DNA from: Crocinitomicaceae bacterium | GTDB taxonomy: Bacteria > Bacteroidota > Bacteroidia > Flavobacteriales_D > Crocinitomicaceae | Length of the DNA: 7,873 bases | Assembly (NCBI GenBank): GCA_023264075.1 | Contig: JALQTG010000136.1 | Location: forward strand, 1 to 7,873 | Direction of reading: 5' to 3' | In this document: piece after piece, positions 1 to 5,543 of the stretch | Layout: every line of letters begins with the position of its first letter | Position numbering within the stretch: position 1 is the stretch's first letter | The notes under the pieces: model-generated | Told to the model about the DNA's origin: nothing | The model's input: only the letters and a program-made list of their open reading frames with translations | The model's database searches: none | Translations under genes and position numbers: made by a program

Positions 1-822
1 GTATTTTTGTGGATCAGACATCGAGTGACCTTTATAACGGTATGTTCGAATATCCAACAATGTTGGTCCCTCCCCTTTTCTAGCGCGTGTTGCTGCCATT
101 TCGATAGCTTCGTGCACTGCTTCTGGAGACATCCCATTTACCGATTGAGCTGGCATTTCATAGGAAGCACCAATCTTCGATAGATCTTGTACGTTCGTAG
201 TTCGCTGAACGGAAGTTCCCATCGCGTAATTGTTATTCTCAATGATAAATACTACTGGTAATTTCCATACCATTGCCATGTTAAACGTTTCATGCAACGC
301 ACCTTGTCTTACGGCACCGTCACCCATAGAAACGAAAGCAACATTATCAGTCCCTTTATATTTCTCAGCGAATCCAACACCTGCCCCCATTGCAATTTGT
401 GCACCGACAATACCGTGTCCACCCATGAAGTTGCGTGACTTGTCAAAAAAGTGCATTGACCCTCCTTTTCCTTTTGAACATCCTGTAGAACGTCCATAAA
501 GCTCTGCCATCAATACTCTAGGATCGGTACCCAATCCAATCGGATGAGCATGATCACGATAAGCAGTCATGTGAAAGTCAGTCGGACGTGAGCCACTTAC
601 CGTTCCGGCCACAACCGCTTCTTGACCGATATATAAATGGCAAAATCCACCAAATTTTTGTTGGATATATAATTGACCTGCTTTTTCCTCAAACTTTCGC
701 ATGAGTAACATGTCTTTATACCATTTTACGTAGGTTTCCTTCGGGAACTTCAAAGTTGACTTTGACGTCGACTTTACCGCTGTTTTTCTCGGCTTCGGAG
801 CAGATTTTGCCGTCATACGCAT
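1..822 (-). CDS. pdhA: Pyruvate dehydrogenase E1 component subunit alpha (3' part outside the window)
   Basis: This is the thiamine-diphosphate-dependent E1 alpha subunit, which with E1 beta decarboxylates pyruvate and acetylates the lipoyl group of E2 in the cytoplasmic pyruvate dehydrogenase complex. I translated it directly: 274 codons run open to the left edge, out of roughly 330-370 usual for the family. Visible landmarks are the GFCHLYIGQEA block (60-69), TAYRDHAHPIGLG (86-98), GGSMHFF (120-126), GGHGIVGAQ (134-142), the ThDP/Mg motif GDGAVRQG (167-174) closing with ENN (195-197), and the active-site loop YRYKGHSMSDP (261-271) with its His and Ser. ATG at 822 is chosen; ATG at 816 is two codons in and equally possible. 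The first 23 residues are a Lys/Ser/Thr/Pro-rich extension ahead of the conserved KETYVKWYKDMLLMRKFEEK start. A TATATTTG box lies 22 bases upstream. The beta or E2 gene probably follows beyond the left edge. Confidence 0.96.
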   Translation of the reverse strand, partial: MRMTAKSAPKPRKTAVKSTSKSTLKFPKETYVKWYKDMLLMRKFEEKAGQLYIQQKFGGFCHLYIGQEAVVAGTVSGSRPTDFHMTAYRDHAHPIGLGTDPRVLMAELYGRSTGCSKGKGGSMHFFDKSRNFMGGHGIVGAQIAMGAGVGFAEKYKGTDNVAFVSMGDGAVRQGALHETFNMAMVWKLPVVFIIENNNYAMGTSVQRTTNVQDLSKIGASYEMPAQSVNGMSPEAVHEAIEMAATRARKGEGPTLLDIRTYRYKGHSMSDPQKY

Positions 823-843
823 TATAATTTTAGTACTACCGGG

Positions 844-851
844 CAAATATA
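844..851 (-). promoter_or_regulatory. Probable Bacteroidota -7 promoter box for pdhA
   Basis: On the minus strand this reads TATATTTG, a full match to the Bacteroidota sigma-A -7 consensus TAnnTTTG. Transcription would start around 838-839, giving a leader of about 16 bases before the ATG at 822. No good TTG -33 element is seen at the usual 17-23 base spacing, so the call rests on the -7 box and its position. The same octamer occurs in front of the SGNH and cca genes in this window. Confidence 0.6.
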
Positions 852-876
852 GAATATTTTAAAAGGAAGCCATTTC

Positions 877-888
877 TTTTTGCAAAAA
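877..888. repeat. 12-bp perfect palindrome upstream of the pdhA promoter
   Basis: TTTTTGCAAAAA is a perfect 12-base palindrome centred at 882/883, about 26 bases upstream of the pdhA -7 box. It could be an operator or simply a product of AT-rich composition; nothing in the sequence decides between them. Confidence 0.3.
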
Positions 889-904
889 TCTTTGGTCAAA
901 TGCT

Positions 905-933
905 GCCTCCTCGTGATAAAAGAGTCGCCTCCT
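905..933. repeat. Direct repeat GCCTCCT, 22-bp period, between cdd and pdhA
   Basis: The heptamer GCCTCCT occurs at 905-911 and again at 927-933, exactly 22 bases apart (about two helical turns). On the transcribed minus strand each copy reads AGGAGGC, which contains a perfect Shine-Dalgarno hexamer. The copies lie in the 128-base gap downstream of cdd and upstream of the pdhA promoter. No start codon with a credible gene follows either copy. Confidence 0.4.
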
Positions 934-950
934 AGACAATTAAAGTTTCC

Positions 951-1427
951 TTATTCGTGACCGAAAACAAATGGGAGTAAATCTTGAATCCCATCAAAAA
1001 TCATTACGGTTCCATCTGGGTTTAAAAGCATTATTTCAAACTGAACTCGCTGACGACTCGTAGTTTCGGCCATTACTTGTCGACAGGCTCCGCAGGGAGA
1101 TAGCACTGCTGTCTTCGGTAGTAAATCCCCATTCGCTACAATTGCCAGTTTAATCACCTTTATGCCGGGGTAATTAGAACCAGCGGCAAACAATGCTGTG
1201 CGCTCTGCACACAATCCTGAAGGATAAGCGATGTTTTCTTGATTGCTTCCCAACACAACTGTACCATCTTCCAAGAGCGCAGCAGCGCCAACACTAAACT
1301 TAGAATAAGGGGCATAAGCTTTTGCCATTGCGGACTTTGCTGATTTAAATAGTGAAATATCTACTTCTGACAGCTCCGCTTCATTTTCGAAGACACGATA
1401 GGATATGGTATGATTAATCTGTTTCAT
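951..1427 (-). CDS. cdd: Cytidine deaminase
   Basis: This zinc enzyme hydrolyses cytidine and deoxycytidine to uridine and deoxyuridine in cytoplasmic pyrimidine salvage. The 158-residue protein has both signature blocks of the family. The first is CAERTAL at 73-79, with zinc ligand Cys73 and proton-shuttling Glu75. The second is PCGACRQ at 111-117, with ligands Cys112 and Cys115. AYAPYSKFSVGAA (37-49) is the substrate-binding N-terminal block, so the protein should be active. The ATG at 1427 is preferred; the frame also runs back to a TTG at 1445, but that would add only six residues (MEVIKK) before MKQINHT and no ribosome binding site favours it. The gene is in the same orientation as pdhA, 128 bases upstream of it, and divergent from the VTC gene. 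Length matches the short homotetrameric type, slightly extended at the N-terminus. Confidence 0.95.
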   Translation of the reverse strand: MKQINHTISYRVFENEAELSEVDISLFKSAKSAMAKAYAPYSKFSVGAAALLEDGTVVLGSNQENIAYPSGLCAERTALFAAGSNYPGIKVIKLAIVANGDLLPKTAVLSPCGACRQVMAETTSRQRVQFEIMLLNPDGTVMIFDGIQDLLPFVFGHE

Positions 1428-1525
1428 TTTCTTAATTACTTCCAACCATTTCTACAAATAAACCATCTTCTGAAAGATTGTTGAGTAAAAGGCTAGAATA
1501 TTTTCACCAAAGATACAATTCTCAA

Positions 1526-1547
1526 CTTCAAAAGTTTATTTTTGAAG
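1526..1547 (+). promoter_or_regulatory. Perfect inverted repeat (8-bp arms) just upstream of the VTC gene
   Basis: CTTCAAAA (1526-1533) and TTTTGAAG (1540-1547) are exact reverse complements around a 6-base loop GTTTAT. In RNA this would form an 8-bp stem, extendable by a G-U pair, ending six bases before the ATG at 1554. It could be a 5'-leader hairpin affecting translation of the polyphosphate operon, or a DNA operator in the cdd/VTC divergent region. It lacks a following T-run, so it is not an intrinsic terminator. The alternative TTG start at 1542 lies inside the right arm, which argues against that start. Confidence 0.5.
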
Positions 1548-1553
1548 AACACA

Positions 1554-2315
1554 ATGGAAAAACTTGAAACACTGCTTCAAACATTCGACCCTATTCGATT
1601 GGACGAATTGGAAGATGCGAAACTAATGGATCGCATCGATACGAAGTTTGCCTTTCCACGCAAGGAACTTGAAATCATCTTATCTTCTTTACTGCCGCAT
1701 TATTACTGTTTTGAAATCAACGGGAAGCGCATTGGGAATTATCAGAGCTTGTATTTTGACAAAGAAACTTTCGACTTCTACAACGATCACCACAATGGAA
1801 AGATTCATCGCTTCAAGGTGCGGTTTAGAAAGTATGTAGACAGCGACATTTATTTCTTGGAAGTAAAAGAGAAACAAAAAGGTCGCGTAACGAAGCGTAG
1901 GGTTCCGGTCACACGTTTCGAGGAACGACTTCAAGACAGCCAACGAGAATTTGTGAACACGATATTAGGAGAAGACACCGAACTAGAACCGAAGCTTTGG
2001 AATGTCTACAAAAGAATCACCTTGGTAAGTAGAAACAAAAAAGAACGCTTAACTTTGGACATCGATTTGAAATTTTCTTGGGAGGAAGTAAATAAAGAAT
2101 TCGATGATATTGTGATTGCAGAACTTAAACAAGAACGCTTAGATCGTTCCTCCCCGTTTTACCAATTGATGCGTGCAAGGGGTATTCGTCCTTATCGATT
2201 GAGTAAATATTGTATTGGCACCATCGAATTGCATACGAAACGTAAATTAAAATACAATCGCTTTAAAAAGAAGCTATTAAAACTAAAAGGCATACAACAT
2301 GATACTAGAAAGTAG
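1554..2315 (+). CDS. VTC-domain polyphosphate polymerase family protein
   Basis: This 253-residue protein is a stand-alone VTC domain, the CYTH-like tunnel fold whose best-known member is yeast Vtc4, which makes polyphosphate from ATP. The basic and acidic tunnel residues of the family appear in order: RIDTKF (27-32), KVRFRK (88-93), LEVKEK (102-107), KGRVTKRR (109-116), YKRITLVS (152-159), RLTLDIDLKF (165-174), AELKQ (189-193) and SKY (217-219). It has no SPX regulatory domain, no membrane segment and no signal peptide, so it is cytoplasmic. ATG at 1554 is preferred over the in-frame TTG at 1542, which sits inside a hairpin arm. The last 17 bases overlap the DUF4956 gene if that gene starts at 2299, so the two are probably co-translated. 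Polymerase activity is inferred from the family; another triphosphate-tunnel activity is possible. Confidence 0.88.
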   Translation: MEKLETLLQTFDPIRLDELEDAKLMDRIDTKFAFPRKELEIILSSLLPHYYCFEINGKRIGNYQSLYFDKETFDFYNDHHNGKIHRFKVRFRKYVDSDIYFLEVKEKQKGRVTKRRVPVTRFEERLQDSQREFVNTILGEDTELEPKLWNVYKRITLVSRNKKERLTLDIDLKFSWEEVNKEFDDIVIAELKQERLDRSSPFYQLMRARGIRPYRLSKYCIGTIELHTKRKLKYNRFKKKLLKLKGIQHDTRK

Positions 2316-2964
2316 TTCAAATGGAATGATGGAGGTATTAGACCTTCAATTGTTCAATAAAGATTTTTACACACTCATCTACCGGTTATTAATCAACCTA
2401 TTCTTCTCAACAATTATCATTCGGTTTATTTACTACCCAAAAACGAAACGGAAGGATTACCTCTTTACTTATTACATGATTGGACTAATCACATTCTTTC
2501 TCTGTTTTGCCCTAAAAAAGTTGGATATCGATGTCGGTATGGGACTTGGTTTATTTGCCATTTTCGGCATTATTCGCTACCGTACCAATCCAATTGAAAT
2601 AAAGGAAATGACCTATTTATTCGTCGTGATTGGCATTTCTGTCGTTAATGCTCTAGCCAAAAAACAAATTAGCGTTACAGAAGTGATGATACTCAATAGC
2701 GCTGTTGTTTTGCTTACTGCTGGTTTGGAATATGTTTGGTTACTTAAACACGAAACACGCAAAACTGTAGTTTATGAGCGTATCGAACTCATAAAACCAG
2801 AAAAGTATGATGAAATGCTGGCCGATTTAAAGGAGCGCACAGGCCTAAACATCAACCGTTTTGACGTTGGTAAAATTGACTTCTTAAACGACACCGCCGT
2901 AATTCGCATTTATTATTATGACAGTGATCAAGCCTTTTCTGACTATAGCGCTGGTGATTTCTAA
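2299..2964 (+). CDS. DUF4956 family multi-pass membrane protein, partner of the VTC protein
   Basis: This protein of up to 221 residues has hydrophobic segments at about 24-45, 54-72, 81-92, 104-119 and 129-148, followed by a soluble C-terminal domain (about 150-221). The family signature GLGLFAIFGIIRYRT lies at 82-96 and KEMTYLFVVIGISVVNALA at 102-120. The tail includes LIKPEKYDEML, TGLNINRFDVGKIDFL and a final IYYYD strand. The biochemical role of DUF4956 is not established to my knowledge, but it is commonly encoded next to bacterial VTC-domain proteins, which suggests a membrane anchor, channel or polyphosphate-handling partner. ATG at 2299 overlaps the upstream gene by 17 bases. ATGs at 2326 and 2329 would start at MMEVLDLQLF or MEVLDLQLF, nearer the conserved region, and cannot be excluded. 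The gene ends 15 bases from the convergent SUMF1 gene. Confidence 0.86.
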   Translation: MILESSSNGMMEVLDLQLFNKDFYTLIYRLLINLFFSTIIIRFIYYPKTKRKDYLFTYYMIGLITFFLCFALKKLDIDVGMGLGLFAIFGIIRYRTNPIEIKEMTYLFVVIGISVVNALAKKQISVTEVMILNSAVVLLTAGLEYVWLLKHETRKTVVYERIELIKPEKYDEMLADLKERTGLNINRFDVGKIDFLNDTAVIRIYYYDSDQAFSDYSAGDF

Positions 2965-2979
2965 GAATCTTCTTACGAA

Positions 2980-3840
2980 TTATTCCAATACTGTGAAAAC
3001 AGGTCTAAACCCAACTAAACACGACGACTTGTCGTACTTAAGTATGCTTCGGATTCTCACATCGTAGCCATACGAGCGCCATGAACCTCCCACTGCGGTA
3101 TGCAGCTCTTGTGTCATTTCAGCAGCGTTTCCGTTGAGGTTGTACACCCCGTACACGGAAGGATAATAGCTCTTAGCAGGTGCGAGTACATCTGCACCAG
3201 TGATCTCTGTTAATGAAATGGGTAGATCATTTTTGATAACAATCGCTCCTGAAGAATCGCGCGTCAACAATTCCTGTGGAAAGCCCGTAAAATTACATAG
3301 AAACTGACCTTGGGCATTACGCAAATATTGCCCGTTCCATGAATAGCGTGCTGTTAAATCGTCCCCGACAGCAGCGCGAACGAGCTCTTCATGATGTGGA
3401 AGTCGAACTTTTACTTGTCGCTTTCCATCCATTGCTGCATTGATTTTTCCTTCCAACCATTCACAATACAGGGTTGCTCCTTCTTGCGTAACGTTAACTA
3501 CTGGATAATTAGCATATGCAGGGTGACTAAAATAATACTCACTATAATTATTCATTGGAAAGGTTAACTCCGTCTTCCAATTCTCCTCTTTCACCTTTGC
3601 CTTCAACTGTATTTCCTCTTTTTCTATTTCATTTAAAAATGCAAGGTATTCCGCGTTGGTCACCTCATGATCCAACATGTAATATGATTGAACAGAGGAG
3701 GTGTCACCGTTTAATAACACCAACCCAGAAGGAATGAATTTAAAACTTTTCCTAAACGGCTTTGGAAGTTTCTCTTCCGTTGTTATGGTAACAGAAAGAA
3801 GAAGGACTGCGGCGCATAAATGCGTGATTACTCTTGACAT
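2980..3840 (-). CDS. Exported SUMF1/FGE-fold protein, probably non-catalytic
   Basis: This 286-residue protein has the formylglycine-generating-enzyme (SUMF1) fold. It shows EVTNAEYLAFL (59-69), YPVVNVTQEGATLYCEWL (112-129), VRLPHHEELVRAA (145-157), YSWNG (166-170), YGVYNLNGNAAEMT (230-243), GGSW (251-254) and GFRPV (277-281). After GGSW, where true enzymes carry the paired catalytic cysteines, the sequence reads RSYGYDVRI with none, so formylglycine synthesis is unlikely. In Bacteroidota this fold is also used structurally by GldJ and GldK of the gliding/T9SS machinery, but those are much longer. The N-terminus MSRVITHLCAAVLLLSVTIT looks like a signal peptide without a convincing lipobox, so the protein is likely periplasmic or envelope bound. 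ATG at 3840 is chosen over the TTG at 3867 because the signal peptide then starts normally. It lies on the same strand as the secreted Asp-box gene, 125 bases downstream. Confidence 0.8.
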   Translation of the reverse strand: MSRVITHLCAAVLLLSVTITTEEKLPKPFRKSFKFIPSGLVLLNGDTSSVQSYYMLDHEVTNAEYLAFLNEIEKEEIQLKAKVKEENWKTELTFPMNNYSEYYFSHPAYANYPVVNVTQEGATLYCEWLEGKINAAMDGKRQVKVRLPHHEELVRAAVGDDLTARYSWNGQYLRNAQGQFLCNFTGFPQELLTRDSSGAIVIKNDLPISLTEITGADVLAPAKSYYPSVYGVYNLNGNAAEMTQELHTAVGGSWRSYGYDVRIRSILKYDKSSCLVGFRPVFTVLE

Positions 3841-3864
3841 GATAAAATTTAATAATTGGTTTCG

Positions 3865-3872
3865 CAAGAATA
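3865..3872 (-). promoter_or_regulatory. Candidate -7 box for the SUMF1-family gene
   Basis: The minus strand reads TATTCTTG, one mismatch from TAnnTTTG, 24 bases upstream of the ATG at 3840. The upstream TTG start codon (3867-3865) would be the last three bases of this box, which favours the ATG. No clear -33 element is seen, so the gene could instead be read through from the Asp-box gene. Confidence 0.25.
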
Positions 3873-3897
3873 AGTTTTATTGAAGGAAACAGTTACA

Positions 3898-3966
3898 TTA
3901 TTTTTCAGCTTCTGCTTTAACTCCTTCCGATTTAACGCTGAATAATGCACCTGAAGAACTACGCAT
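3898..3966 (-). CDS. Possible 22-residue peptide ORF coupled to the Asp-box gene
   Basis: An ATG overlaps the stop codon of the Asp-box gene by one base (TAATG), the arrangement used for translational re-initiation, and opens a 22-codon frame ending in TAA. The peptide begins MRSSSGALF and ends VKAEAEK. Its codons (GAA, AAA, GCA, GTT) resemble those of the neighbouring genes. It has no membrane segment and I recognise no family. It occupies most of the 125-base gap before the SUMF1 gene. A frame of this length arises easily by chance, and it could also be a remnant of the C-terminus of a lost gene. Confidence 0.2.
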   Translation of the reverse strand: MRSSSGALFSVKSEGVKAEAEK

Positions 3967-5534
3967 TAATCTTTCTTAACCACACAAAATGATTGTACCT
4001 TACTCCCTACTGACAGTATCATACGATAGCTTCCTGCTTGCAACTCACTTATCTCAATTCGCGTATTCACTATGCGACCTTGCTTAACGAGCTTGCCATT
4101 TGATGTATACAATTGATATCTCCCCTCGATAAATTCATCGTCAACATTTATAAAATTGCTAGACGGATTTGGGTAAATCGGGATATCATACCATTCCGTT
4201 GAAGCAATTGTCGAAATATTCAAAACCGGATTGTGCACAGACATTTTATTATAAAATATATTAATCACATTGTTTCTTACATCCCCCCAAACAGAATGAA
4301 TTGTATCATTTGAAAATACCACTGACATAAAATCATTCCCTGAATTCTCAAGCATTGGATCGTGTGTTACAGTGACATCCGTTACCGCAAAATTTTCGGA
4401 AAACTGAAGCGAGTCCGCAAACTTGACTGCCGAATAAATGTCTGAATCTGCTGAAAAACCACCCCCCCCATTACGTCTATCTCTCCAACACACTACCAAG
4501 TCATCTTGCTCATTGAAATCAGCCCAAACCAAATCTTGTAAAACACCATTACCAACGGGATCATCATTTACGCGCTGAAGCGTACCCCATGTCATTCCAG
4601 CATCCAATGTTTCCGTTACAAAAACGTCAAGATCACCATTGATTTCTGCCAGCGTTACATATGCATAATGCGCAGCATTTACTTTACTCGCTACTAATAG
4701 CGGACCTTTTTTTGTTGAATTTTCACTGAATCCTTGAGCAGATTGTGCTACAAGCTGATGATTCAGTGTAATACCGAGATCACTACTCGATGCTAGAAAT
4801 GCTTGTGCAAACACACTTTGACTTAACTCGTAACTTGGGTAAACGGCTAAAAAGCGACCGTCCGCTCCAACTGCCGGAGTAGGCATGGGTTTGTCAATTA
4901 TGGATCCTGCTTGAAAGTTCAACGTATCTAAGAAACGAGGTGAACTGAAAGAAGCGCCCTGATCCGTGCTTACTGAGAGATACGGATGATATGGAGGAGT
5001 TACTAGCGACGGCTGTCCAGCATTCATGGAAGTCACATAAATCGTTCCGTCCGAACTGGTTCCTGAATTGTCGACCACCATCCATGGACGATCCACACAC
5101 AATTGATTCGGACACTGGGAAATATTGATAGCTTCAATGGGGACTCCCCAGGTCAATCCTCCATCGGTAGATTTAGCTACTACTATTGCTCCATTTAAAA
5201 AACTCTCGTTGTCATAATCTATGTAGCATACATAAACATTTCCTAAGTTGTCTATACGCACGGAAGGATCCGCAGAGCTATTCGTGGATGCGATATGTGG
5301 CAAATTAGAAATTGGTGACCACGTAGCTCCTCCATCAAACGAGGTAGTAGTTCTTATCACCACTTTTTGACCGAATTGAAATCCCATCCACGCTACAACC
5401 AGGTGCTGGCTGTTTTGCGGATTAATCACAATATAAGGCTCTCCCTCATATATTAGACCGCCAGAGAGGTTACTGTTTTGAGCACATATTCCAGCTGTTA
5501 ACCAACAGCATAAGAATATATATAACAGTTTCAT
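3966..5534 (-). CDS. Secreted Asp-box (BNR/sialidase-like) repeat protein with T9SS type A sorting domain
   Basis: This 522-residue protein begins with a signal peptide (MKLLYIFLCCWLTAGICA, probable cleavage before Gln19). The body is a predicted beta-propeller carrying Asp-boxes of the S-x-D-x-G-x-T-W type: SFDGGATW (65-72), STDGGLTW (122-129), STDQGASF (189-196), SSDLGIT (250-256) and TLDAGMTW (309-316). The last 70 or so residues form a T9SS type A C-terminal domain, starting IYPNPSSNFINV (453-464), with LYTSNGKLVKQG and LQAGSYRMIL, and ending in basic VVKKD. It should therefore cross the outer membrane by T9SS and be displayed or released. Asp-boxes are structural, and I could not pick out sialidase catalytic residues, so a hydrolase activity is not claimed; binding or adhesion is equally plausible. 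The gene follows the SGNH lipoprotein gene by 9 bases and is preceded by an AAGGAG sequence. A G8 tract lies in codons 356-358. Confidence 0.9.
   Translation of the reverse strand: MKLLYIFLCCWLTAGICAQNSNLSGGLIYEGEPYIVINPQNSQHLVVAWMGFQFGQKVVIRTTTSFDGGATWSPISNLPHIASTNSSADPSVRIDNLGNVYVCYIDYDNESFLNGAIVVAKSTDGGLTWGVPIEAINISQCPNQLCVDRPWMVVDNSGTSSDGTIYVTSMNAGQPSLVTPPYHPYLSVSTDQGASFSSPRFLDTLNFQAGSIIDKPMPTPAVGADGRFLAVYPSYELSQSVFAQAFLASSSDLGITLNHQLVAQSAQGFSENSTKKGPLLVASKVNAAHYAYVTLAEINGDLDVFVTETLDAGMTWGTLQRVNDDPVGNGVLQDLVWADFNEQDDLVVCWRDRRNGGGGFSADSDIYSAVKFADSLQFSENFAVTDVTVTHDPMLENSGNDFMSVVFSNDTIHSVWGDVRNNVINIFYNKMSVHNPVLNISTIASTEWYDIPIYPNPSSNFINVDDEFIEGRYQLYTSNGKLVKQGRIVNTRIEISELQAGSYRMILSVGSKVQSFCVVKKD
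4462..4469 (-). repeat. G8 homopolymer inside the T9SS-exported gene
   Basis: Eight consecutive C on the plus strand (G on the coding strand) encode part of the GGGG run at residues 356-359 of the Asp-box protein. I translated both slipped frames. Loss of one G reaches a TAA about 29 codons later, and gain of one G reaches a TGA further on; both stops fall before the T9SS sorting domain. Confidence 0.85.
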
Positions 5535-5536
5535 GA

Positions 5537-5542
5537 CTCCTT
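5537..5542 (-). promoter_or_regulatory. Shine-Dalgarno-like sequence before the Asp-box gene
   Basis: The minus strand reads AAGGAG two bases before the ATG at 5534, in the 9-base gap after the SGNH gene stop. The spacing is shorter than usual for a ribosome binding site. It stands out because the other starts in this window have no such sequence, as is typical for Bacteroidota. It may aid re-initiation within the operon or be fortuitous. Confidence 0.35.
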
Positions 5543-5543
5543 T

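Noticed and set aside
230..499. Open frames inside pdhA on both strands (230-499 plus, 309-497 minus)
   Set aside because: They lie wholly within the well-supported pdhA gene in other frames, and their peptides have no recognisable features.
822..899. 25-codon ORF from TTG at 899 on the minus strand, six bases after a perfect AGGAGG, ending in TAATG overlapping the pdhA start
   Set aside because: The ORF spans the pdhA -7 box and would lie mostly upstream of the predicted transcript. Its peptide (MTKDFCKKKW...) resembles no family, and Shine-Dalgarno signals carry little weight in this phylum.
1480..1526. Inverted repeat GTTGAG/CTCAAC in the cdd/VTC intergenic region
   Set aside because: Six-base arms separated by 35 bases are expected by chance; the adjacent 8-bp hairpin is much stronger.
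1648..1943. Open frames 1648-1839 (plus) and 1689-1943 (minus) inside the VTC gene
   Set aside because: They are shadows of the VTC reading frame, which carries all the conserved motifs.
2965..2979. Bidirectional terminator between the convergent DUF4956 and SUMF1 genes
   Set aside because: The gap is only 15 bases, and neither it nor the flanking gene ends show a stem-loop with a T-run.
3555..3883. Open frames 3555-3737 and 3701-3883 on the plus strand
   Set aside because: They are antisense to the SUMF1-family gene and its signal peptide region, with no coding character of their own.
3904..3942. Inverted repeat TTCAGC/GCTGAA downstream of the Asp-box gene as a terminator
   Set aside because: The arms are only 6 bases with a 27-base loop. 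On the transcribed minus strand the second arm is followed by A residues instead of T.
4894..5115. Minus-strand open frame inside the Asp-box gene
   Set aside because: It is another frame of the same strand as a gene with clear Asp-boxes and a sorting domain.
3966..5534. Calling the Asp-box protein an active sialidase
   Set aside because: Asp-boxes are structural and occur in many propellers; I could not identify the catalytic arginine triad, Tyr/Glu pair or acid Asp of sialidases.
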